The position numbers were made by a program, and so were the translations under genes. From contig CP011077.1 of NCBI GenBank assembly GCA_000963575.1, positions 3,348,001 through 3,412,000 on the forward strand: DNA of 64,000 nucleotides, read 5' to 3'. Positions 9,255 through 17,730 of the stretch are shown in pieces. The notes below the pieces were generated by a model. That model saw nothing but the letters and a program-made list of their open reading frames with translations, was not told where the DNA came from and did no database searches. Source of the stretch: Klebsiella michiganensis. Lineage in GTDB: Bacteria > Pseudomonadota > Gammaproteobacteria > Enterobacterales > Enterobacteriaceae. Each line of letters opens with the position of its first letter. Position 1 is the stretch's first letter.

Positions 9255-9609
9255 ATCGGCATATCGTATAAGGATTGATTATCGATAATTGCGCCAGAAT
9301 CGTTGCGCAATTATCGATGAAGTTTAAGAAATCAGCACCCGATCAAAATTTTCATTTTTTTTGCATCCCATTGACAATTCCCTCAAGCCTTATGTGACGT
9401 GGACTTACGAAAAAAGCACGCCGTCGAACCTCATTTTAGTGACGAAATCAATACTTGTACTGAACGGATTCCTTACTAGAATACTCACCATCTAGTGACC
9501 ATTTTGTCACCCACCCCCTATATATAGTATTTATCCACAGAGTTAGTCACAGGCTGACGGATGTGTATAAATCAGGGGAAAACTCATCTCACGGACAGGT
9601 AAAACTCAC
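9255..9609 (+). promoter_or_regulatory. ubiG-nrdA intergenic region with nrdA control sites
   Basis: This 355-base gap holds no gene. Near its left end is a 14-bp perfect inverted repeat (listed separately). Nearer nrdA two NrdR-box-like sites stand about 33 bases apart centre to centre: one at 9482-9497 with core ATCTAGTG and one at 9515-9530 with core CTATATATAGTAT. A consensus DnaA box, TTATCCACA, is at 9531-9539. A possible promoter has TTAGTC at 9543-9548 and TATAAA at 9566-9571 with a 17-base spacer. This matches the known control of nrdAB by NrdR and DnaA. The site assignments are by pattern only. Confidence 0.6.
9281..9318. repeat. 14-bp perfect inverted repeat downstream of ubiG
   Basis: ATCGATAATTGCGC at 9281-9294 is repeated as its exact reverse complement at 9305-9318 with a 10-base loop. 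No T run follows on either strand. It may be a ubiG transcript 3' hairpin or a protein-binding palindrome. Confidence 0.8.
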
Positions 9610-11895
9610 ATGAATCAGAGTCTGCTGGTTACAAAACGCGATGGCAGCAAAGAGCGCATCAATCTGGATAAAATTCATCGAGTACTCGACTGGGCCGCTG
9701 AGGGGCTGAACAACGTCTCCGTTTCCCAGGTTGAACTGCGTTCCCATATCCAGTTTTACGACGGCATCAAGACCTCTGACATTCATGAAACCATCATCAA
9801 GGCTGCAGCCGACCTGATCTCCCGTGACGCACCGGATTATCAGTACCTGGCCGCTCGCCTGGCTATTTTCCACCTGCGTAAAAAAGCCTACGGCCAGTTT
9901 GAGCCGCCGAAGCTTTACGATCAGGTCGTGAAAATGGTTGAGATGGGTAAATACGATCGTCACCTGCTGGAAGACTACACGGAAGAAGAGTTCGAGCAGA
10001 TGAACGATTTCATCGATCACTGGCGAGACATGAACTTCTCCTACGCGGCGGTGAAACAGCTCGAAGGCAAATACCTGGTGCAGAACCGCGTCTCTGGCGA
10101 AATCTACGAGAGCGCGCAGTTCCTCTATATTCTGGTCGCCGCCTGCCTGTTCTCCGGCTACCCGCGTGAAACACGCCTCAGCTACGTGAAACGTTTCTAC
10201 GATGCGGTTTCCACCTTCAAGATTTCTCTGCCTACGCCAATCATGTCCGGCGTGCGCACCCCGACTCGTCAGTTCAGCTCCTGCGTGCTGATCGAGTGCG
10301 GCGACAGCCTGGATTCTATCAACGCCACCTCCAGCGCTATCGTGAAATATGTTTCCCAGCGCGCGGGCATCGGCATCAACGCCGGCCGCATTCGTGCACT
10401 GGGCAGCCCGATTCGCGGCGGTGAAGCGTTCCATACCGGCTGTATTCCGTTCTACAAGCACTTCCAGACCGCGGTGAAGTCCTGCTCCCAGGGCGGCGTG
10501 CGCGGCGGGGCTGCCACGCTGTTTTACCCGATGTGGCACCTGGAAGTGGAAAGCCTGCTGGTGCTGAAAAACAACCGTGGCGTGGAAGGTAACCGCGTGC
10601 GCCACATGGACTACGGCGTGCAGATCAACAAGCTGATGTACACCCGTCTGCTGAAGGGCGAAGAGATCACCCTGTTCAGCCCGTCTGACGTGCCGGGGCT
10701 GTATGATGCCTTCTTCGCCGACCAGGATGAATTTGAGCGCCTGTACACCAAATACGAGAAAGACGACAGCATCCGCAAACAGCGCGTGAAAGCGGTGGAT
10801 CTCTTCTCCCTGATGATGCAGGAACGTGCCTCTACCGGCCGTATCTACATCCAGAACGTTGACCACTGCAACACCCACAGCCCGTTCGACCCGGCGATTG
10901 CCCCGGTGCGCCAGTCCAACCTGTGTCTGGAAATCGCCCTGCCGACCAAACCGCTGGATGACGTCAACGACGAAAACGGCGAAATCGCCCTGTGTACGCT
11001 GTCCGCGTTTAACCTTGGCGTGATTGAGAGCCTGGACGATCTGGAAGAGATGGCCGTGCTGGCAGTCCGCGCGCTCGACGCCCTGCTCGACTACCAGGAT
11101 TACCCAATTCTGGCGGCAAAACGCGGCGCGATGGGCCGTCGTACCCTGGGTATCGGCGTGATTAACTTTGCCTATTATCTGGCGAAGCACGGCGTGCGTT
11201 ACTCCGACGGCAGCGCAAACAACCTGACGCACAAGACTTTCGAAGCCATTCAGTACTACCTGCTGAAAGCCTCAAATGAACTGGCGAAAGAGCAAGGCGC
11301 CTGCCCGTGGTTCAACGAAACCACCTACGCGAAAGGCATCCTGCCAATCGACACCTACAAGAAAGACCTGGATGCCATCAGCAACGAGCCGCTGCATCTG
11401 GACTGGGAAGGCCTGCGTGAGTCCATCAAAACGCACGGCCTGCGCAACTCCACGCTTTCTGCCCTGATGCCGTCCGAGACCTCCTCGCAGATCTCCAACG
11501 CCACCAACGGTATCGAACCGCCGCGCGGTCATATCAGCATTAAAGCGTCGAAAGACGGGATCCTGCGCCAGGTTGTGCCGGATTACGAAGCGCTGAAAAA
11601 TAACTACGAGCTGCTGTGGGAAATGCCGAGCAACGACGGTTATCTGCAGTTGGTTGGTCTGATGCAGAAGTTTATCGACCAGTCGATCTCTGCCAACACC
11701 AACTATGACCCAACGCGCTTCCCGTCAGGCAAAGTGCCGATGCAGCAGTTGCTGAAGGATCTGCTCACCGCCTATAAATTCGGCGTGAAGACCCTGTACT
11801 ATCAAAACACCCGTGACGGCGCGGAAGACACTCAGGATGACCTGGCGCCTTCTATCCAGGACGATGGCTGCGAAAGCGGCGCATGTAAAATCTGA
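9610..11895 (+). CDS. nrdA: Class Ia ribonucleotide reductase, alpha subunit NrdA
   Basis: NrdA is the catalytic subunit of aerobic ribonucleoside-diphosphate reductase, making dNDPs from NDPs. The product is 761 residues, the same as E. coli. The N-terminal ATP-cone (about 5-95) gives overall allosteric control by ATP/dATP. Active-site cysteines are C225 in SSCVLIECGD, C439 in QSNLCLEIALP (codon 10924-10926) and C462 in LCTLSAFNLG. The C-terminal shuttle pair is in DGCESGACKI. It heads the nrdA-nrdB-yfaE operon. A 105-base spacer with a G/C-rich palindrome separates it from nrdB. Confidence 0.99.
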   Translation: MNQSLLVTKRDGSKERINLDKIHRVLDWAAEGLNNVSVSQVELRSHIQFYDGIKTSDIHETIIKAAADLISRDAPDYQYLAARLAIFHLRKKAYGQFEPPKLYDQVVKMVEMGKYDRHLLEDYTEEEFEQMNDFIDHWRDMNFSYAAVKQLEGKYLVQNRVSGEIYESAQFLYILVAACLFSGYPRETRLSYVKRFYDAVSTFKISLPTPIMSGVRTPTRQFSSCVLIECGDSLDSINATSSAIVKYVSQRAGIGINAGRIRALGSPIRGGEAFHTGCIPFYKHFQTAVKSCSQGGVRGGAATLFYPMWHLEVESLLVLKNNRGVEGNRVRHMDYGVQINKLMYTRLLKGEEITLFSPSDVPGLYDAFFADQDEFERLYTKYEKDDSIRKQRVKAVDLFSLMMQERASTGRIYIQNVDHCNTHSPFDPAIAPVRQSNLCLEIALPTKPLDDVNDENGEIALCTLSAFNLGVIESLDDLEEMAVLAVRALDALLDYQDYPILAAKRGAMGRRTLGIGVINFAYYLAKHGVRYSDGSANNLTHKTFEAIQYYLLKASNELAKEQGACPWFNETTYAKGILPIDTYKKDLDAISNEPLHLDWEGLRESIKTHGLRNSTLSALMPSETSSQISNATNGIEPPRGHISIKASKDGILRQVVPDYEALKNNYELLWEMPSNDGYLQLVGLMQKFIDQSISANTNYDPTRFPSGKVPMQQLLKDLLTAYKFGVKTLYYQNTRDGAEDTQDDLAPSIQDDGCESGACKI

Positions 11896-11905
11896 TTTTC
11901 GTTTT

Positions 11906-11976
11906 CCCCTCACCTCAGCTTATCCCGGCACCGTGCCACTCCCCTCTCCCGCCAGGGAGAGGGTCGGGGTGAGGGG
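11906..11976. repeat. BoxC-like palindromic repeat between nrdA and nrdB
   Basis: The element is nested. Outer arms are CCCCTCACC (11906-11914) and GGTGAGGGG (11968-11976). An inner hairpin CCCTCTCCC-GCCA-GGGAGAGGG lies at 11942-11963. Related palindromes occur at 36862-36894, 43938-43994 and 53344-53371. I infer a dispersed intergenic family resembling enterobacterial BoxC elements. Confidence 0.8.
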
Positions 11977-12000
11977 AAACAAAATAACGGAATAAAAATA

Positions 12001-13131
12001 ATGGCTTACACTACTTTTTCACAGACGAAAAACGATCAGCTCGCCGAGCCTATGTTCTTTGGCCAGTCGGTAAACGTAGCACGCTACGACCAGCAGAAAT
12101 ACGACATCTTCGAAAAGCTGATTGAAAAGCAGCTCTCCTTCTTCTGGCGCCCGGAAGAAGTGGACGTCTCCCGCGACCGCATCGACTTCCAGGCGCTGCC
12201 GGAGCATGAGAAACACATCTTCATCAGCAACCTGAAGTACCAGACGCTGCTGGACTCCATCCAGGGCCGCAGCCCGAACGTCGCGCTGCTGCCGCTGATC
12301 TCCATTCCAGAGCTGGAAACCTGGGTTGAAACCTGGGCATTTAGCGAGACCATTCACTCTCGCTCTTACACCCACATCATCCGCAACATCGTGAACGATC
12401 CGGCGATCGTCTTTGACGACATCGTCACCAATCAGGAAATCCTCAAGCGCGCCAAAGACATCTCTGGCTACTACGACGACCTGATTGAAATGACCAGCTA
12501 CTGGCACCTGCTGGGCGAAGGCACCCACAACGTGAACGGCAAAACCGTCACCGTGAACCTGCGTGCGCTGAAGCGGCAGCTGTACCTCTGCCTGATGAGC
12601 GTTAACGCCCTGGAAGCGATTCGCTTCTACGTCAGCTTCGCCTGTTCCTTCGCCTTCGCCGAGCGCGAGCTGATGGAAGGTAACGCCAAAATCATCAAGC
12701 TGATCGCCCGTGACGAAGCCCTGCACCTGACCGGCACCCAGCACATGCTGAACCTGATGCGCAGCGGTGAAGACGATGCGGAAATGGCGGAAATCGCCGT
12801 TGAATGCCGCCAGGAATGCTACGACCTGTTCGTGCTGGCTGCTCAGCAGGAAAAAGAGTGGGCCGACTATTTGTTCCGCGATGGCTCGATGATTGGCCTG
12901 AACAAAGACATCCTCTGCCAGTATGTGGAGTACATCACCAACATCCGTATGCAGGCGGTGGGCCTTGACCTGCCGTTCCAGACTCGCTCCAACCCAATTC
13001 CATGGATTAACGCGTGGCTGGTGTCCGATAACGTGCAGGTTGCACCGCAGGAAGTTGAAGTTAGCTCCTACCTGGTAGGCCAGATTGACTCGGAAGTCGA
13101 TACCGACGATCTGAGTAACTTCCAGCTGTAA
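12001..13131 (+). CDS. nrdB: Class Ia ribonucleotide reductase, beta subunit NrdB
   Basis: NrdB houses the diferric-tyrosyl radical that starts catalysis in NrdA. The product is 376 residues, as in E. coli. The radical tyrosine lies in SETIHSRSYTHII (residue 122 without the initiator Met; codon 12367-12369). Helices in this region supply the iron ligands, with the E and H of SETIHSRSY and the later MEGN and RDEALHLTGTQH segments visible. The C-terminal tail that docks on NrdA ends DTDDLSNFQL. The stop is followed after two bases by yfaE, which implies coupled translation. Confidence 0.99.
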   Translation: MAYTTFSQTKNDQLAEPMFFGQSVNVARYDQQKYDIFEKLIEKQLSFFWRPEEVDVSRDRIDFQALPEHEKHIFISNLKYQTLLDSIQGRSPNVALLPLISIPELETWVETWAFSETIHSRSYTHIIRNIVNDPAIVFDDIVTNQEILKRAKDISGYYDDLIEMTSYWHLLGEGTHNVNGKTVTVNLRALKRQLYLCLMSVNALEAIRFYVSFACSFAFAERELMEGNAKIIKLIARDEALHLTGTQHMLNLMRSGEDDAEMAEIAVECRQECYDLFVLAAQQEKEWADYLFRDGSMIGLNKDILCQYVEYITNIRMQAVGLDLPFQTRSNPIPWINAWLVSDNVQVAPQEVEVSSYLVGQIDSEVDTDDLSNFQL

Positions 13132-13133
13132 AC

Positions 13134-13388
13134 ATGGGCCGCATTACGCTCAGCATTACCGGCGCTCAGTTAATCAGCGAAGAAGAGCATCCTTCGCTAT
13201 TGGCGGCGCTGGAGTCACACAAAGTCTGCGTAGAGTATCAGTGCCGGGAAGGCTATTGTGGCTCCTGCCGCACCCGGCTGCTGGCGGGCGAAGTGCAGTG
13301 GCTGACCGAGCCGCTGGCGTTTATCCAGCCCGGTGAAATTCTCCCCTGCTGCTGTAAAGCGCGGGGCGATATCGAAATCGAAATGTAG
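13134..13388 (+). CDS. yfaE: [2Fe-2S] ferredoxin-like maintenance protein YfaE
   Basis: YfaE is a small plant-type ferredoxin that helps maintain the diferric-tyrosyl cofactor of NrdB. The product is 84 residues, the length of the E. coli protein. The cluster motif is CREGYCGSCRTRLL (about 37-50), and a fourth cysteine lies within the later PCCCK segment (residues 75-77). It starts two bases after nrdB, which supports joint expression. The inaA gene that follows in E. coli is absent; a terminator comes at once. Confidence 0.96.
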   Translation: MGRITLSITGAQLISEEEHPSLLAALESHKVCVEYQCREGYCGSCRTRLLAGEVQWLTEPLAFIQPGEILPCCCKARGDIEIEM

Positions 13389-13395
13389 TGATATA

Positions 13396-13421
13396 AAAAA
13401 GGCCGCAAATGCGGCCTTTTT
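13396..13421. terminator. Bidirectional terminator between yfaE and glpQ
   Basis: The hairpin GGCCGC-AAAT-GCGGCC at 13401-13416 is flanked by A and T runs. It lies between convergent genes. Confidence 0.88.
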
Positions 13422-13430
13422 CATTAACGA

Positions 13431-14495
13431 TTACGGCTTATTGAGAAACCGCACGGCTTTGTCCGGGAAGTCGGTAAACAGCCCGTCCACGCCGGCTTTG
13501 TTGTACAGCACGTCATACAGCTGATTCACATCGCTCACGTAGTCAGGCAGCGCGTCCGCCCTCACCGTGTAAGGATGCACGGTCAATTTACTGGCATGCG
13601 CGTCGGTCACCATATCGGTGAGCTTCACGTTGCCTTTGCTCGACGCCTTCTCCACCAGCATATGGTAGTCCGGGCCAATGCCGTCCGCATACTGGGCTAT
13701 CTGCTTCATCGCGCCTGGCTTAAACATCCAGTCGTAGCTGTAGTTCACCCACTTGCCATCCGGCAGTTTTTCCTGAGTCTCATTCCAGTCGGTGTAGGCG
13801 ATAAGCTGCACCAGCTTGAGGTTCATGCCCATCTTCGGCTCAAGCTCGTTTTTAATGCGCTTAAGCTCGGCGGCGTCAAAGCACTGGAGATAAACCTTAT
13901 CCTGCTTGCCGGTGTAACCGTATTGCTTCAGGACTTCGAGGGTTTTCGCCGCGATATCCTTGCCTTCCTGATGGTGGAACCACGGCGCTTTTATCTCAGG
14001 GTAGATGCCGATGTTTTTTCCGGTGGAATGGTTCAGCCCCTGAACAAACTCGATCTCTTCTTCAAACGTGTGCACCCGGAAGTCAGATTTACCCATCGGG
14101 AAACGCCCCGGATAGGTCTGCACCTGCTTACCGTCAACGATGTCAAAGCCCTCGGTAAACTTCAGGGACTTGATTTCCGCCAGCGTAAAGTCGATGGCAT
14201 AGTAGCGGCCATCTTTACGCGCGCGGTCCGGGAAACGCTGCGCTACATCTGTCACCCTGTCCAGATAGTGGTCATGCAGCACCACCAGCCTGTTGTCTTT
14301 GGTCATCACCAGGTCTTGCTCAAGGTAATCTGCACCCTGGGCATAGGCCATCGCTTTCGCCGGCAGCGTGTGCTCGGGCAGATAGCCGCTGGCCCCCCGG
14401 TGGGCAATCACGATTTTGTCCGTGGTCTGAGCGAAGACGCTGCTGGTTGCCACCAGCACTACTCCTGCCAGTAAAGATTTTGCCATCAGTTTCAT
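13431..14495 (-). CDS. glpQ: Periplasmic glycerophosphodiester phosphodiesterase GlpQ
   Basis: GlpQ hydrolyses glycerophosphodiesters in the periplasm to glycerol-3-phosphate and an alcohol; GlpT then imports the G3P. The product is 354 residues (E. coli 358). An N-terminal signal peptide (about 1-22) ends in SSVFAQ. The GDPD catalytic motifs are IAHRGASGYLPEHT (about 30-43), with the later EQDL and VVLHDHYLDRVT segments carrying the metal and acid-base residues. It lies 10 bases downstream of glpT in the same direction. Confidence 0.98.
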   Translation of the reverse strand: MKLMAKSLLAGVVLVATSSVFAQTTDKIVIAHRGASGYLPEHTLPAKAMAYAQGADYLEQDLVMTKDNRLVVLHDHYLDRVTDVAQRFPDRARKDGRYYAIDFTLAEIKSLKFTEGFDIVDGKQVQTYPGRFPMGKSDFRVHTFEEEIEFVQGLNHSTGKNIGIYPEIKAPWFHHQEGKDIAAKTLEVLKQYGYTGKQDKVYLQCFDAAELKRIKNELEPKMGMNLKLVQLIAYTDWNETQEKLPDGKWVNYSYDWMFKPGAMKQIAQYADGIGPDYHMLVEKASSKGNVKLTDMVTDAHASKLTVHPYTVRADALPDYVSDVNQLYDVLYNKAGVDGLFTDFPDKAVRFLNKP

Positions 14496-14505
14496 ATTGC
14501 TCTCC

Positions 14506-15858
14506 TTAGCCGTTTTTCAGCATTTTTTCATCGTGATGTTTGCGCTCGCCAATCATCACCACAATCAGCAACAGCACGGCCAAAATACTGCCGCCTATCA
14601 TCACGATAAAGCCGCCGTCCCAGCCGAAGAAGTCCACGGTGTAGCCGACAATCGCGCTGGCCGCCACCGAGCCGCCGAGGTAACCAAACAGACCGGTAAA
14701 GCCCGCTGCCGTACCCGCCGCTTTCTTAGGTGCAAGCTCAAGCGCATGCAGGCCAATCAGCATCACCGGGCCATAAATCAGGAAGCCGATAACAATCATG
14801 CAGGCCATATCCACGCCCGGGTTACCCGGCGGGTTAAGCCAGTAAACCACGGTGGCAATCGTCACCAGCACCATGAAGAACACGCCGGTCGCGCCGCGGT
14901 TGCCTTTAAACACCTTGTCCGACATCCAGCCGCACAGCAGTGTGCCGGGAATACCTGCGTACTCATAAAGGAAGTAGGCCCACGAGGATTTATCCAGCGC
15001 GAAGTGCTTCACTTCTTTCAGATAAGTTGGCGACCAGTCCAGGATGCCATAACGCAGCAAATAGACAAATACGTTGGCAATGGCGATGTACCACAGCAGA
15101 CGGTTCGGGAAGACGTACTTCATGAAGATCTGCTTAGCCGTCAGCTCTTCTTCCGCTTTCTCACTGTAATCGTCCGGATAGTCGTTTTTGTACTCTTCAA
15201 TCGGCGGTAATCCGCAGGATTGAGGCGTGTCGCGCATCAGGCCAAAGGCGATAATCGCCACAATAATGGCGGCGAAGGCGGGCATATACAGCGCCGCATG
15301 CCAGTCGTTAAACCACGCCATCCCTAGCAGGAACAACAGCGGAGGAATACCGCCCCCGACGTTATGCGCGCAGTTCCAGACGGAAACTATTCCACCACGC
15401 TCTTTCTGCGACCACCAGTGCACCATGGTACGCCCACATGGCGGCCACCCCATGCCCTGGAACCAGCCGCACAGGAACAGCAGCACAAACATAACTGCGA
15501 TGCTGGACGTTGCCCAGGGCACAAAGCCCATAAACAACATCACGGCGGCGGCGAGGATCAGCCCGGCAGGCAGGAAAACACGCGGATTCGAGCGGTCCGA
15601 AACGGAACCCATGATGAATTTCGAAAATCCGTAGGCGATCGAAATCCCGGAGAGAGCAAAACCGAGATCGCCTCGCGAGAAACCTTGCTCCACCAGATAC
15701 GGCATTGCAAGGGTAAAGTTTTTCCTCACCAGATAGTAAGCGGCATAACCAAAAAAGATACCCATGAAGATTTGCCAGCGCAGGCGACGATAGACAGGGT
15801 CTATCTGCTCCTTTGGCAAACGCGCCTGGTGCGCGGCAGGTCTAAAGATACTAAGCAT
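14506..15858 (-). CDS. glpT: Glycerol-3-phosphate/phosphate antiporter GlpT
   Basis: GlpT is a 12-helix major-facilitator antiporter that imports glycerol-3-phosphate in exchange for inorganic phosphate; it also admits fosfomycin. The product is 450 residues (E. coli 452). The start at 15858 (MLSIFRPAAHQ) matches the E. coli N-terminus and is preceded by GGAGG. A frame starting 12 codons earlier exists but has no match. The N-terminal RKN segment, with the substrate-site arginine, and the NCAHNVGGGIPP segment, with the substrate-site histidine, are intact. First gene of glpTQ. Confidence 0.98.
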   Translation of the reverse strand: MLSIFRPAAHQARLPKEQIDPVYRRLRWQIFMGIFFGYAAYYLVRKNFTLAMPYLVEQGFSRGDLGFALSGISIAYGFSKFIMGSVSDRSNPRVFLPAGLILAAAVMLFMGFVPWATSSIAVMFVLLFLCGWFQGMGWPPCGRTMVHWWSQKERGGIVSVWNCAHNVGGGIPPLLFLLGMAWFNDWHAALYMPAFAAIIVAIIAFGLMRDTPQSCGLPPIEEYKNDYPDDYSEKAEEELTAKQIFMKYVFPNRLLWYIAIANVFVYLLRYGILDWSPTYLKEVKHFALDKSSWAYFLYEYAGIPGTLLCGWMSDKVFKGNRGATGVFFMVLVTIATVVYWLNPPGNPGVDMACMIVIGFLIYGPVMLIGLHALELAPKKAAGTAAGFTGLFGYLGGSVAASAIVGYTVDFFGWDGGFIVMIGGSILAVLLLIVVMIGERKHHDEKMLKNG

Positions 15859-16119
15859 ACGAGCCTCCGTGGCCTGGATTTGCGGCGGGAGCAAACGGCT
15901 CCTGCCAAATGTTCTTTTGCGAGCGCATGGTAGTTATCTATGCGCGTATTTACTGTGAAACATCGCACACAATGTTACATTTTTATTACAAAAAGGCGAA
16001 ATGGTGCATATTTTCATTAATAATTTTCGTTTCTTGCTCGAATTTGCTCGCAATCGAACATCCCACACTTTCTTTATGGCTGAATAACGGTAAATAAAAA
16101 GGGGATAAAGGAGCGCCAT
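15859..16119. promoter_or_regulatory. Divergent glpTQ / glpABC control region
   Basis: This 261-base gap separates two divergent operons that in E. coli are repressed by GlpR and activated by CRP. A CRP-like site, TGTGA-N6-GCACA, is at 15954-15969 with one mismatch from TGTGA-N6-TCACA. GlpR-like 20-base sites are at 15909-15928 (ATGTTC on the left) and 16043-16062 (ATCGAACATC on the right). Site calls are by pattern. Confidence 0.6.
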
Positions 16120-17730
16120 GTGAGCAGAGAAACGGACGTGATTATCATCGGCGGAGGGGCTACCGGCGCCGGGATAGCGCGAGACTGCGCCCGCCGCGGG
16201 CTAAAGGTACTGCTGCTTGAGCGTCACGACATCGCGACCGGCGCCACTGGCCGCAATCACGGTCTGCTGCATAGCGGCGCACGCTATGCGGTCACCGACG
16301 GTGAATCCGCCAAAGAGTGCATCGAAGAAAACCGCATTCTGCGGCGTATTGCCCGCCACTGTATCGAGCCCACGGACGGCCTGTTTATCACCCTGCCGGA
16401 AGATGACCTGGCGTTTCAAAGCGGGTTTATCGCCGCCTGCCACCAGGCGGGTATTCCCGCAGAAGCGTTAGATCCAAAGGATGCATTGCGGCTGGAGCCG
16501 TCGGCCAATCCATCACTCATCGGTGCGGTTCGTGTCCCGGATGGCACGGTTGACCCGTTCCGCCTCACCGCCGCTAATATGCTTGATGCCAAAGAGCACG
16601 GGGCTGACGTTCTCACTGGCTGCGAAATCACCGGCCTGATCCGTGAAGGCTCACGCGTTTGTGGCGTGCGCGTATTCAACCATCTCACCCGACAAGCCGG
16701 AGAGTTCCGGGCGCCGATGGTCGTGAATGCCGCAGGGATCTGGGGACAACAGATCGCAGAATACGCCGATCTCAGCGTAAAAATGTTCCCGGCAAAAGGG
16801 GCGCTGCTGATCCTCGGCCACCGCATAAATAACAAGGTGATCAACCGCTGTCGTAAACCGGCAGACGCCGATATTTTGGTCCCCGGCGATACCATTTCGC
16901 TGATCGGCACCACCTCTACGCATATCGATTACGACCAGATAGACAACATGTACGTCACGCCGGGTGAAGTGGACACGCTGATTCATGAAGGAGAAAAGCT
17001 GGCCCCGGTGCTGGGACAGACCCGAATCCTGCGGGCCTATGCCGGCGTCAGGCCCCTGGTTGCCAGCGACGACGATCCTACCGGGCGCAGCGTCAGCCGC
17101 GGAATTGTGCTGCTGGATCATGCGAAACGCGACGGCATGGACGGCTTTATCACCATTACCGGCGGCAAACTCATGACCTACCGCCTGATGGCGGAATGGG
17201 CAACGGACCTGGTTTGCGAGCGCCTGGGGAACATCAAACCCTGCTCCACCGCCTCGGCATCGCTGCCGGGGTCCGAACAGACAGCGGAGCAAACGCTGGG
17301 CAAAGTTATCTCCTTACCGCCGACGATTCGCGGCTCCGCCGTCTGGCGGCACGGCGACCGCGCGACGCGACTGCTGAATAACAGCCGGCTCAGCAATAGC
17401 CTGGTTTGTGAGTGCGAAGCCGTCACCACCGGCGAAGTGCGCTATGCCATCGACGCCCTCGGCGTAAAAAACCTGGGGGATTTACGTCGCAGAACGCGCG
17501 TGGGCATGGGCACCTGCCAGGGAGAACTCTGCGCCTGCCGCGCGGCCGGCCTGCTCCAGCGCTTCCAGCTCACTTCGCCTGCGCAATCGCTGGATCAGCT
17601 TTCTCACTTCCTTAACGAGCGCTGGAAGGGCGTTCGCCCTGTCGCCTGGGGAAATACTTTGCGAGAAAGCGAATTTACCGCCTGGGTTTACCAGGGGCTA
17701 TGTGGCCTGGACAACGGAGAACAGGGATGA
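16120..17730 (+). CDS. glpA: Anaerobic glycerol-3-phosphate dehydrogenase subunit A
   Basis: GlpA is the catalytic FAD subunit of the membrane-bound anaerobic G3P dehydrogenase. It oxidises G3P to dihydroxyacetone phosphate and passes electrons to menaquinone through GlpBC. The product is 536 residues. The dinucleotide fold IIIGGGATGAGIARDC is at the N-terminus, GATGRNHGLLHSGARYAV follows, and a C-terminal BFD-like [2Fe-2S] domain carries CECEAVT and CQGELCACR. The start is GTG at 16120 with AAAGGAG upstream. An ATG at 16118 overlaps it out of frame and is followed directly by TGA. The stop overlaps the glpB start. Confidence 0.97.
   Translation: MSRETDVIIIGGGATGAGIARDCARRGLKVLLLERHDIATGATGRNHGLLHSGARYAVTDGESAKECIEENRILRRIARHCIEPTDGLFITLPEDDLAFQSGFIAACHQAGIPAEALDPKDALRLEPSANPSLIGAVRVPDGTVDPFRLTAANMLDAKEHGADVLTGCEITGLIREGSRVCGVRVFNHLTRQAGEFRAPMVVNAAGIWGQQIAEYADLSVKMFPAKGALLILGHRINNKVINRCRKPADADILVPGDTISLIGTTSTHIDYDQIDNMYVTPGEVDTLIHEGEKLAPVLGQTRILRAYAGVRPLVASDDDPTGRSVSRGIVLLDHAKRDGMDGFITITGGKLMTYRLMAEWATDLVCERLGNIKPCSTASASLPGSEQTAEQTLGKVISLPPTIRGSAVWRHGDRATRLLNNSRLSNSLVCECEAVTTGEVRYAIDALGVKNLGDLRRRTRVGMGTCQGELCACRAAGLLQRFQLTSPAQSLDQLSHFLNERWKGVRPVAWGNTLRESEFTAWVYQGLCGLDNGEQG

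Noticed and set aside
9589..11232. A 547-codon open frame antisense to nrdA
   Set aside because: Same codon-bias effect. NrdA on the other strand is complete with all active-site cysteines.
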